Shown here piece after piece: positions 1 through 6,289 of a stretch of 7,093 bases of DNA. The first letter of the stretch is position 1. The number at the start of each line of letters is the position of its first letter. The stretch is from the NCBI GenBank assembly GCA_003521845.1, contig DPHB01000050.1:25636-32728 (forward strand), written 5' to 3'. This stretch comes from Oceanospirillaceae bacterium. Its GTDB lineage: Bacteria; Pseudomonadota; Gammaproteobacteria; Pseudomonadales; Balneatricaceae. The position numbers and the translations under genes are program-made. Below the pieces are notes generated by a model. The model ran no database searches. It worked only from the letters and a program-made list of their open reading frames with translations, and was not told the origin of the DNA.

Positions 1-9
1 AAACCAAAC

Positions 10-95
10 GTCATTGCGAGGAGGCACGACGCGGCAACCTCTTATAAGCGAAGTGCCGACGTGAAAAGATTGCCACGCCTTCGGCTCGCAATGAC
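10..95. repeat. Dispersed palindromic repeat, copy 1
   Basis: An 86-bp imperfect palindrome. The ends GTCATTGCGAG (10-20) and CTCGCAATGAC (85-95) are perfect 11-bp inverted repeats, and inner arms around GGCAACCTCTT and AAAAGATTGCC pair imperfectly. The reverse complement of the element at 6020-6101 aligns along its whole length; bases 65-95 match it at 29 of 31 positions. Palindromic elements with this terminal sequence are familiar as high-copy intergenic repeats in many proteobacterial genomes. It encodes no protein and lies beyond the acnB terminator. Confidence 0.85.
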
Positions 96-112
96 ACAAC
101 CAAATCATCCGT

Positions 113-174
113 CATCCTGTACATCGCCGCTCCTTGACGTCCTGTCACCTCGGTATACAGTACATCCTGTACAT
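113..174. repeat. Three degenerate units at 25-bp spacing
   Basis: CATCCTGTACAT occurs exactly at 113-124 and again at 163-174. A degenerate version, CGTCCTGTCACC, lies exactly midway at 138-149, so the three cores are 25 bp apart. The last copy contains the small inverted repeat GTACA/TGTAC (160-164 and 168-172) and abuts the A-run of the acnB terminator. The function is unknown; it may be a remnant of a local intergenic repeat family. Confidence 0.6.
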
Positions 175-201
175 AAAAAAGCCCCGTAGATACGGGGCTT
201 T
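175..201 (-). terminator. Rho-independent terminator of acnB
   Basis: Read on the minus strand, a GC-rich hairpin (GCCCCGT 181-187 paired with ACGGGGC 192-198, four-base loop) is followed directly by six T (A-run 175-180 on the plus strand). Three A-T pairs (178-180 with 199-201) can extend the stem. It starts 33 bases past the acnB stop codon, so it fits as that gene's transcription end. The flanking A and T runs mean it could also act weakly in the other direction. Confidence 0.9.
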
Positions 202-234
202 GATTAGCGACTATTTAACAAGCAGTGTTGTTGC

Positions 235-3024
235 TTATACACGCTTTGCTGGGATAGCAGCGACGCTCAAGTCTTCAGTAGGTGGTGTAAAAGTAGTCAG
301 GTCAACACCGTCTACCGATTCTTTGTACTCGGCTAGCGTTGGGAAGCGACCTAGCATAGAAGCTAGCACAACCATTGGCGTAGAACCTAGCAAAGATTCA
401 CCCTTCTTCTCAGCCGTATCTTCTACTACGCGACCTTGGAACAAACGGGTAGAAGTAGCTAGCACAGTATCACCGGCGGCGGCCTTTTCTTGGTTACCCA
501 TGCATAGGTTACAGCCAGGGCGTTCTAAGTACATGATGTTTTGGTACTGAGTACGCGCTTGTTCCTTTGGATTCTCGTCGGAGAATTCGAAGCCAGCGTA
601 CTTTTCCAATACTTCCCAATCACCTTCAGCTTTCAACTCATCAACGATGTTGTAAGTAGGTGGGGCAATAACCAATGGTGCCTTAAAGGTAATAGGCCCC
701 TTTTTCTCTAGGTTACGCAGCATGGCAGCGATAATCTGCATGTCGCCCTTGTGCACCATGCAAGAACCAACAAAGCCAAGGTCTACCTTACGGCCATCGT
801 AGTAGGAAGCCGGGCGGATAACGTCGTGGGTATAACGCTTGGAAACGTCTTCGTTGTTAACGTCTGGGTCAGCAATCATAGGCTCTACGATGGCGTCTAG
901 GTCAACAACCACTTCGGCGTAGTACTTGGCATTGTCATCTGGGGCTAGCGCAGGTGCGGCGCCAGATTTCACTTCAGCAATACGCTGATCAGCTAGATCG
1001 ATAAGACCTTGCAGCATGCTTGCTGCGTTGTCCATACCCTTATTAATCATGATCTGGATACGTGACTTGGCAAGTTCTAGGGACTGAATCAAGGTCTCAT
1101 CAGTAGAGATACAGATGGAAGCCTTGGCTTTCATTTCTGCAGTCCAGTCGGTAAACGTGAAGGCTTGGTCAGCCAACAAAGTACCAATTTGCACTTCGAT
1201 GACACGGCCTTGGAAGACGTTTTCGCCACCAAACTGCTTCAGCATTTGCGCTTGCGTTGCGTGCACGATGTCACGGAAGTCCATGTGCGGGTTCATGTTA
1301 CCTTTAAAGGTAACCTTCACGGACTCTGGGATTGGCATAGCGGATTCACCGGTAGCCAAAGCAATGGCAACAGTACCTGAGTCAGCGCCAAATGCTACAC
1401 CCTTAGACATACGGGTGTGAGAGTCACCACCAATGATAATGGCGCGATCATCAACGGTAATGTCGTTCAATACCTTGTGAATAACGTCAGTCATAGAATG
1501 ATAAACGTGCTTCGGGTCACGCGCAGTGATAACACCGAAAGCATTCATAAACGCCATTAGCTTAGGCGTATTGGCCTTGGCTTTGTTATCCCATACAGAG
1601 GCGGTGTGACAGCCAGACTGGAAGGCACCATCAACGCTAGTAGAAATAGTAGACGCCGCCATGGCTTCTAGTTCCTGGCAAGTCATAGGACCGGTGGTGT
1701 CCTGAGAACCGACGATGTTAACTTTAACTCGAACGTCAGAACCTGTGTGCAAAGGTGTCTTAGAAGTTACGCCCACAGCATTGCGGTTGAAGATCTTTTC
1801 AACGGCAGTCAAGCCTTGACCTTCATGGGAGATTTCTTTGGACTGTGCGTATACCGCAGGTGCTTCAACACCTAGTGTTTCCGCAGCAAATGTTTGCAGT
1901 TTCTTACCGAAGGTTACGGCGTAAGAACCGCCAGCCTTCATGAATTCCACTTTTTGTGGTGTGAACGCATCGGCAATATCGGCTAGTTCTTCATCACCGT
2001 TGTACAGCTTCTTAGCCTTAGTATCGATGGTTAGCACAGTACCAGTAGCCACTGAGTAAGCTTGTTCTAGTACTGGGTCGCCGTTTGCGTCACGTACAAT
2101 TTCACCCTTAGCGTCGGTCTTCTTAACCCAGTTTTTCAGGTCAAGACCGATACCGCCGGTTACACCAACCGTGGTTAGGAAAATTGGCGCGATACCATTG
2201 GTACCAGCAACCACGGGGCGGTTGTTGATAAAGGGAATGTAGGGAGAGGTTTTTTCACCGGCCCATAGGGCAACGTTGTTAACGCCGGACATACGCGATG
2301 AGCCAACACCCATGGTGCCCTTTTCAGCGATCAACATCACTTTGGCGTCTGGGTTGGCTTTGCCCATATCAGTGATTTCTTGCTGAGCTTCTGGGGAAAT
2401 CATGCACAGGCCGTGCAATTCACGGTCGGCACGGGAGTGCGATTGATTACCAGGAGACAACAAGTCAGTAGAAATATCGCCTTCAGCAGCAATATAAGTA
2501 ATAACCTTAACTGTCGCAGGAATGTCTTCAAGCTTGGTGAAGAACTCGGCTTGGGCGTAGCTTTCTAGAATAGCTTTAGCGTTGGCGTTGCCAGCCTTGA
2601 AAGCATCAGCTAGGCGCTTAGTGTCGGCGTCGTACAGGAATACTTGAGATTTTAGAATTTCGCTGGCAGCAGAAGCCTGAACATCATCAGACAATGCGAT
2701 ATCAAGTAGCGCCTCGACAGAAGGGCCACCTTTCATATGAGACAGCTGCTCTAGGGCAAACTCTGCAGAAATCTCAGCTACGGTTTCCTCACCCACAACA
2801 ATAGACTTGAGGAAAGCAGCTTTAACACCAGCAGCTGGAGTAGTACCAGGCAAGGTGTTGTAGATAAAGAAGTTTAGAGACGCTTCGCGATGCTCGTTAC
2901 CAGTGTCTTTAATTTGAGCGATGATTTCCGAAGTTAATTCAGCGCCATCAATTGGCTTAGGTTGAAGGCCAAGGTCGTTTTTACGAACCTCAATTTCTTC
3001 TAGGTAGTCAGAAAAGTAACTCAT
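235..3024 (-). CDS. acnB: Aconitate hydratase B / 2-methylisocitrate dehydratase
   Basis: A cytosolic [4Fe-4S] enzyme that interconverts citrate and isocitrate through cis-aconitate; family members also handle 2-methylisocitrate in the methylcitrate cycle. The order is AcnB-like: an N-terminal HEAT-like region (about 1-165), the swivel domain with GVGSSRMSG (239-247), then the catalytic domains with VGSQDTTGPMT (438-448) and GGDSHTR (532-538). The cluster ligands are Cys755 (GSCM), Cys838 and Cys841 (GCNLC). At 929 aa it is longer than the roughly 865 aa of E. coli AcnB. Extra residues lie near 303-325 and 811-830, and the two ligand sites are 83 residues apart rather than 59. From memory this matches a longer AcnB form typical of Bacteroidota. 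ATG 3024 follows GAGAGAG (3034-3040) by nine bases. It is transcribed divergently from acnA and appears monocistronic, with its own promoter and terminator. No frameshift or missing ligand is seen. Confidence 0.96.
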   Translation of the reverse strand: MSYFSDYLEEIEVRKNDLGLQPKPIDGAELTSEIIAQIKDTGNEHREASLNFFIYNTLPGTTPAAGVKAAFLKSIVVGEETVAEISAEFALEQLSHMKGGPSVEALLDIALSDDVQASAASEILKSQVFLYDADTKRLADAFKAGNANAKAILESYAQAEFFTKLEDIPATVKVITYIAAEGDISTDLLSPGNQSHSRADRELHGLCMISPEAQQEITDMGKANPDAKVMLIAEKGTMGVGSSRMSGVNNVALWAGEKTSPYIPFINNRPVVAGTNGIAPIFLTTVGVTGGIGLDLKNWVKKTDAKGEIVRDANGDPVLEQAYSVATGTVLTIDTKAKKLYNGDEELADIADAFTPQKVEFMKAGGSYAVTFGKKLQTFAAETLGVEAPAVYAQSKEISHEGQGLTAVEKIFNRNAVGVTSKTPLHTGSDVRVKVNIVGSQDTTGPMTCQELEAMAASTISTSVDGAFQSGCHTASVWDNKAKANTPKLMAFMNAFGVITARDPKHVYHSMTDVIHKVLNDITVDDRAIIIGGDSHTRMSKGVAFGADSGTVAIALATGESAMPIPESVKVTFKGNMNPHMDFRDIVHATQAQMLKQFGGENVFQGRVIEVQIGTLLADQAFTFTDWTAEMKAKASICISTDETLIQSLELAKSRIQIMINKGMDNAASMLQGLIDLADQRIAEVKSGAAPALAPDDNAKYYAEVVVDLDAIVEPMIADPDVNNEDVSKRYTHDVIRPASYYDGRKVDLGFVGSCMVHKGDMQIIAAMLRNLEKKGPITFKAPLVIAPPTYNIVDELKAEGDWEVLEKYAGFEFSDENPKEQARTQYQNIMYLERPGCNLCMGNQEKAAAGDTVLATSTRLFQGRVVEDTAEKKGESLLGSTPMVVLASMLGRFPTLAEYKESVDGVDLTTFTPPTEDLSVAAIPAKRV

Positions 3025-3033
3025 AGTGGCAAA

Positions 3034-3040
3034 CTCTCTC
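3034..3040 (-). promoter_or_regulatory. Ribosome binding site of acnB
   Basis: On the minus strand GAGAGAG lies nine bases before ATG 3024. It is a modest but well-spaced Shine-Dalgarno match and supports this start. The next in-frame residues (MSYFSDYLEE) fit a family N-terminus. Confidence 0.6.
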
Positions 3041-3050
3041 GTAATCCAGT

Positions 3051-3065
3051 TGTAAATAATTTACA
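3051..3065. promoter_or_regulatory. Perfect 15-bp palindrome at acnB start site
   Basis: TGTAAATAATTTACA has two perfect 7-bp arms around one central base. With the -10 box at 3067-3072, transcription of acnB should begin near 3060, inside this palindrome. That is a classic place for a repressor operator. The half-site TGTAAA resembles TyrR half-sites, but those are separated by six bases and these by three, so TyrR is not a fit. The binding protein is unknown. The same bases could form a small AT-rich hairpin at the mRNA 5' end. Confidence 0.5.
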
Positions 3066-3066
3066 T

Positions 3067-3096
3067 ATTATAAAGAAAAAGTGATAAACAGCTCAA
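3067..3096 (-). promoter_or_regulatory. Sigma-70 type promoter of acnB
   Basis: On the minus strand, TTGAGC (3091-3096, four of six consensus bases) is followed after 18 bp by a perfect TATAAT (3067-3072). The predicted start near 3060 gives a leader of about 36 bases before ATG 3024. This is the best promoter match in the divergent region. Confidence 0.7.
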
Positions 3097-3134
3097 TGGA
3101 AACTCGACTAATGGACCTTATAGTCGCTATGATT

Positions 3135-3164
3135 TTGAAAAATAGTGCCCACCAAAGGTACTGT
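3135..3164 (+). promoter_or_regulatory. Candidate acnA promoter
   Basis: TTGAAA (3135-3140, five of six consensus) and TACTGT (3159-3164, retaining the key first, second and last bases) are 18 bp apart. Transcription would start near 3171 and give a leader of about 120 bases that includes the inverted repeats at 3236-3273. A weaker alternative is TCGACT (3104-3109) with TATGAT (3128-3133), also 18 bp apart. Neither is decisive and a promoter nearer the gene cannot be excluded. Confidence 0.3.
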
Positions 3165-3225
3165 AAAAACACAAAGACAGGCCGACAAATAGACTTAAAT
3201 CGTATGTCAATTTTTGTTGTTTTGT

Positions 3226-3264
3226 GCCAAAATTAGGCCGAATAGCCAATTTTCGGCCAATATT
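3226..3264. repeat. Inverted repeat and GCCAA repeats upstream of acnA
   Basis: GGCCGAA (3236-3242) and TTCGGCC (3252-3258) are a perfect 7-bp inverted repeat with a nine-base gap. Three near-identical direct copies overlap it: GCCAAAATT (3226-3234), GCCAATTTT (3245-3253) and GCCAATATT (3256-3264). The arrangement could be a protein-binding cluster or a hairpin in the acnA leader. No known operator is recognised with certainty. Confidence 0.4.
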
Positions 3265-3273
3265 GTCGACAAT
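3262..3273. promoter_or_regulatory. Perfect palindrome ATTGTCGACAAT, putative operator
   Basis: A perfect 12-bp palindrome centred 24 bases upstream of the acnA start and seven bases before its ribosome binding site. It has the size and form of operators for FadR-subfamily GntR repressors. From memory, closely similar sequences have been predicted in front of propionate/methylcitrate genes in some gammaproteobacteria; I could not verify that here. Bound protein at this spot would block acnA transcription or elongation. No regulator gene is present in the window. Confidence 0.5.
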
Positions 3274-3279
3274 CTTTGC

Positions 3280-3283
3280 AGGA
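3280..3283 (+). promoter_or_regulatory. Ribosome binding site fixing the acnA start
   Basis: AGGA lies eight bases before ATG 3292. The frame stays open upstream to a TTG at 3214, but that start has no comparable Shine-Dalgarno sequence, and the extra 26 codons would run through the palindromes and do not look like an aconitase N-terminus. Confidence 0.7.
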
Positions 3284-3291
3284 TATACCAC

Positions 3292-6009
3292 ATGACAAGT
3301 CTTATGGATTTTGATCCTTCCAGCTCTATTAGAACAATCTCTGGTACTGAGCACAGCTACCACAGTCTGCCAGACACAGCTGAACAATTTGGCATTAAGC
3401 TTGATGAGCTACCCTATTCTTTGCGCCCAATACTAGAAGGCATTGCTCGCAATGTTGGGCAAAATGGCGTCACCGCTGAGCAAGTGCAAGCCCTTGGCGG
3501 TTGGACAGAGCACCAAGGCAAAGAACCTGTAGAGATCCCTTTCACCGCTGGCCGCGTCATTATGCATGACCTAAGTGGCACACCAGCTATTGTAGATTTT
3601 GCGGCCATGCGATCTGCAGTTCAGCGTATGGGCTTAGATCCAGCTATCATTGAGCCTCTAGTACGCGCAGACCTAGTTATCGACCATACGGTTACCATGG
3701 ACAACACGGGTAGCCCAGCTTCTCTTAGAATTAATGGAGAGCTGGAAGCCGCAAGAAACCAAGAACGCTATGCATTTTTGAAATGGGGTGCTCAGGCATT
3801 CGACACTATTCGCATTATTCCCCCACAAACGGGTATTGTGCACCAGGTAAACCTAGAATATTTGGCACAGGGCTACCTCAACAATAAAGGTTTGATGATA
3901 CCGGACACTCTAATTGGTATGGATAGCCACACACCAATGGCAAACGCCTTGGGCATTGTTGGCTGGGGCGTTGGCGGCATTGAAGCGGGTGCATCTATGC
4001 TTGGTCAGCCTATGCAAATGCTGGCACCAGAAGTGGTTGGTGTTGAGCTCACCGGAGCTTTACGAGAAGGCATCACGGCGACCGACCTAGTACTCACCAT
4101 TACCGAAATGCTACGTAACTATCCCGCCGGCGTGGTGGGTAAGTTTGTTGAATACATTGGTGATGGCTGTGCCAACCTTTCTCTGCCTGACCGCGCCACC
4201 ATTGCCAACATGTCACCAGAATATGGCGCCACCATGGGCTTCTTCCCATTTGATGAAGTCGCTGCCGATTATTTGCGCGCCACTGGCCGCGACGGCGATT
4301 TGCCACTGGCCTACTACCAAGCACAAAACATGGCTTGGAAAGCAGGCCAAGCGCTACCTAAGTATACGGATCTTCTGCAGCTTGATTTATCGACTATTGA
4401 ACCTTCTGTGGCAGGTCCGAAAAAGCCTCAGGACCGCTTACCTCTAGCTGACATTGGCAAGGTATTTTGTCAGGCCGCATCCGCCAGCGAACGCCAGCCA
4501 GAAGTAGTTAAAGTTACCCCCATGGCCGCAGATGAAGCAGGCATACTCGCCTCCTTGCCAGAGCGGGACCTAAAAGATGGTGATATTGTTATTGCCGCTA
4601 TTACCGCCTGCACCAACACCTCTAACCCGAGCGTACTCATTGCCGCCGGCCTAGTCGCCAAAAAAGCCAATGAGCTTGGCCTGCAGGTACCCAACGGCAT
4701 AAAAACGTCTTTAGCACCAGGCTCCCCTGTAGCAACGGACTACCTAACTAAGGCAGGCTTACAGCAGCATTTGGATGCCCTAGGCTTTAATACCGCTGGG
4801 TATGGCTGTACTACTTGTGTGGGTAACTCCGGGCCTTTGGCACCAAGCATTGAAGAAGCTTTGCAAAACAACGACATTATAGCGGCGTCGGTGTTATCCG
4901 GTAACCGTAACTTTGAAGGTCGTGTACACCCAGACGTTGATACTAACTTCTTGATGTCCCCTCCTCTAGTTGTGGCTATGGCCATTGCTGGTAACGTCAA
5001 TATTGATGTCACCAAGCAAGCCATTGCTCAGGACGCCAAAGGCAACGACGTGTTCCTAAAAGACATCTGGCCTAGCAATGCTGAAATCAGCCAGACCATG
5101 CAACAGTGCCTGGACCCCAAAGCCTTTAGAGAAACCTACGAAAATGCCCTTGAGGGCCCAGCCACCTGGCGTGAACTTAACTGCCCAACAGGCCCTGTAT
5201 ATGACTGGGATGAAAATTCCACTTATATCCAAGAAATCTCTTTCTTCGATGGTTTCTCACTAGAAACACCTGAAGACTCCCTAGATAACATCGCAGGCGC
5301 GCGCATGCTGGTAATGTGCGATGACAACACCACTACCGACCATATTTCTCCGGTAAGTCGTATACGTCCTGACTCCCCTCCTGGCGAATACCTAACATCC
5401 GTCGGCGTCGGTGAAGGTGACTTAACGTCTCTTGGCGCGCGCCGTGGCAACCACCACGTGATGCTGCGTAGTATTTTTGGCAATATCAAAGCCAGAAACT
5501 TAATGCTACCTGGCACTAACGGCGCAGTAACGAATCATTACTCTTCTACAGGCGAAGCAGAGCAAATGTCCATATACGACGCGGCTGCCCGTTATCGTGA
5601 AGAAGGCACCGCCAGCGTTGTGTTTGGCGGTAAGCTTTATGGTACAGGCTCATCACGAGACTGGGCGGCAAAAGGCCCCGCTTTATTAGGTGTTAAAGCC
5701 ATTATCGCCGAAAGTTTTGAGCGTATTCACAAATCCAATCTAGTCGGCATGGGTGTTTTACCTCTGCAACTACCACAAGGTGTTACTCGTGCTTCGCTTA
5801 ATTTGGACGGTTCGGAAACCTTTGACTTGAACGACATTGACAGCCTTGAGCCGCGCGGTGTTGTGGAACTAACCATTCACCGTGCCGACGGTGCTTCGCA
5901 GCAGCTGGAACTAACATCACGTGTGGACACTTCATCGGAGCTAGATCAAATCCGCCACAAGGGCATCCTGCCCATGGTATTGCGCGATATTATCTGCGCC
6001 AACACCTAA
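3292..6009 (+). CDS. acnA: Aconitate hydratase A
   Basis: A cytosolic [4Fe-4S] aconitase of the AcnA/IRP1 family, catalysing citrate-isocitrate isomerisation in the TCA and glyoxylate cycles. The protein is 905 aa from ATG 3292, close to the 891 aa of E. coli AcnA. The cluster ligands are Cys440 (ACTNTSNPS), Cys506 and Cys509 (GCTTC). Expected active-site residues are present: Asp131-His132, Asp211-Ser212-His213, Glu310, Arg539 and Arg544 (GNRNFEGR), Arg726, and Ser787-Ser788-Arg789 in the swivel domain. Overall similarity favours AcnA over the methylcitrate enzyme AcnD, and no prp genes are nearby. Oddly, the swivel domain departs from usual AcnA wording: DDNTTTDHISPVSR (677-690) replaces the common GDSVTTDHISPAGS, and RGNHHVM replaces RGNHEVM. 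Catalytic residues are unaffected. Perfect palindromes just upstream suggest repressor control. A repeat-derived terminator follows. Confidence 0.96.
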   Translation: MTSLMDFDPSSSIRTISGTEHSYHSLPDTAEQFGIKLDELPYSLRPILEGIARNVGQNGVTAEQVQALGGWTEHQGKEPVEIPFTAGRVIMHDLSGTPAIVDFAAMRSAVQRMGLDPAIIEPLVRADLVIDHTVTMDNTGSPASLRINGELEAARNQERYAFLKWGAQAFDTIRIIPPQTGIVHQVNLEYLAQGYLNNKGLMIPDTLIGMDSHTPMANALGIVGWGVGGIEAGASMLGQPMQMLAPEVVGVELTGALREGITATDLVLTITEMLRNYPAGVVGKFVEYIGDGCANLSLPDRATIANMSPEYGATMGFFPFDEVAADYLRATGRDGDLPLAYYQAQNMAWKAGQALPKYTDLLQLDLSTIEPSVAGPKKPQDRLPLADIGKVFCQAASASERQPEVVKVTPMAADEAGILASLPERDLKDGDIVIAAITACTNTSNPSVLIAAGLVAKKANELGLQVPNGIKTSLAPGSPVATDYLTKAGLQQHLDALGFNTAGYGCTTCVGNSGPLAPSIEEALQNNDIIAASVLSGNRNFEGRVHPDVDTNFLMSPPLVVAMAIAGNVNIDVTKQAIAQDAKGNDVFLKDIWPSNAEISQTMQQCLDPKAFRETYENALEGPATWRELNCPTGPVYDWDENSTYIQEISFFDGFSLETPEDSLDNIAGARMLVMCDDNTTTDHISPVSRIRPDSPPGEYLTSVGVGEGDLTSLGARRGNHHVMLRSIFGNIKARNLMLPGTNGAVTNHYSSTGEAEQMSIYDAAARYREEGTASVVFGGKLYGTGSSRDWAAKGPALLGVKAIIAESFERIHKSNLVGMGVLPLQLPQGVTRASLNLDGSETFDLNDIDSLEPRGVVELTIHRADGASQQLELTSRVDTSSELDQIRHKGILPMVLRDIICANT

Positions 6010-6019
6010 ACCAGGCTGC

Positions 6020-6101
6020 GTCATTGCGAGCCGAAGGCATGACAATCTTTCTAAGTAGGCACTGCGCCTATTTGAGATTGCCTTACTGCGCTCGCAACGA
6101 C
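6020..6101. repeat. Dispersed palindromic repeat, copy 2 (inverted)
   Basis: An 82-bp imperfect palindrome beginning GTCATTGCGAG (6020-6030) and ending CTCGCAACGAC (6091-6101), with one mismatch that would be a G-U pair in RNA. Inner arms GACAATCT and AGATTGCC pair, and a central hairpin TAGGC (6056-6060) / GCCTA (6066-6070) caps the stem. It aligns to copy 1 at 10-95 in reverse orientation; bases 6020-6050 match at 29 of 31 positions. It starts ten bases past the acnA stop. Confidence 0.85.
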
Positions 6102-6111
6102 GGTTTTTTTT
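6020..6111 (+). terminator. Probable acnA terminator built from the repeat
   Basis: The base-paired ends of repeat copy 2 are followed, after two G, by eight consecutive T (6104-6111). In RNA this gives a long stem ending in GUCAUUGCGAG/CUCGCAACGAC and then a U-tract, which is the form of an intrinsic terminator. It is the only terminator-like structure between acnA and the next gene. The stem is longer than typical terminators, so efficiency is uncertain. Confidence 0.55.
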
Positions 6112-6120
6112 GATGATGCT

Positions 6121-6153
6121 GTCAGGCACTCATACTGCGCATGTGAGCCAGAC
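6121..6153. other. Weak imperfect stem-loop between acnA and racemase
   Basis: GTCAGGC (6121-6127) can pair with GCCAGAC (6147-6153) with one A-A mismatch. TCA/TGA pairs lie inside, and the loop contains the small palindrome TGCGCA. No T-run follows on either strand, so it is not an obvious terminator. It may be chance. Apart from this, 6112-6220 shows nothing recognisable. Confidence 0.2.
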
Positions 6154-6224
6154 ACCTGCAACCTCCTTAAAACCCACTCCCCCTCAACAGCAAACCTAAT
6201 TGCCCTAGCTACAGCCTCAAACCA

Positions 6225-6254
6225 TTGCTTAATGGCTTGCCACTAACTTATTAT
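6225..6254 (+). promoter_or_regulatory. Candidate promoter of the racemase gene
   Basis: TTGCTT (6225-6230, three of six consensus) is followed after 18 bp by TATTAT (6249-6254, five of six). Transcription would begin near 6261. That leaves a leader of about 29 bases before ATG 6290, but only about five before the alternative TTG 6266. A short inverted repeat CCATT/AATGG (6222-6226 and 6231-6235) overlaps the -35 box. Confidence 0.4.
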
Positions 6255-6289
6255 CAATAAAGAAATTGGCAAACTTGAGTAGCAAAACA

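Noticed and set aside
113..187. CRISPR-like array
   Set aside because: There are only three cores, the middle one degenerate, there are no spacers of regular size, and no cas genes.
3105..3126. CGACTA/TAGTCG inverted repeat in the divergent region
   Set aside because: Six-base arms with a ten-base gap are close to chance, and it overlaps only a weak alternative promoter.
3214..3291. Upstream extension of acnA to a TTG start
   Set aside because: The frame is open, but the added 26 codons lack an aconitase-like N-terminus, cross the palindromes, and ATG 3292 has AGGA at eight bases.
3127..3387. Minus-strand reading frame of 86 codons in the divergent region
   Set aside because: It overlaps the acnA start and the regulatory repeats, and its product has no recognisable family features.
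4100..4447. Open frames on both strands inside acnA (and similar ones inside acnB)
   Set aside because: They are fully contained in well-supported genes in other frames, with low-complexity or unfamiliar products.
3292..6009. Assignment as the methylcitrate dehydratase AcnD
   Set aside because: Sequence wording and length follow AcnA throughout the catalytic domains, and there are no prpB, prpC or prpF genes nearby.
6266..6289. TTG start for the racemase
   Set aside because: It adds only eight residues, lies about five bases from the predicted transcription start, and ATG 6290 gives a length close to E. coli YgeA.
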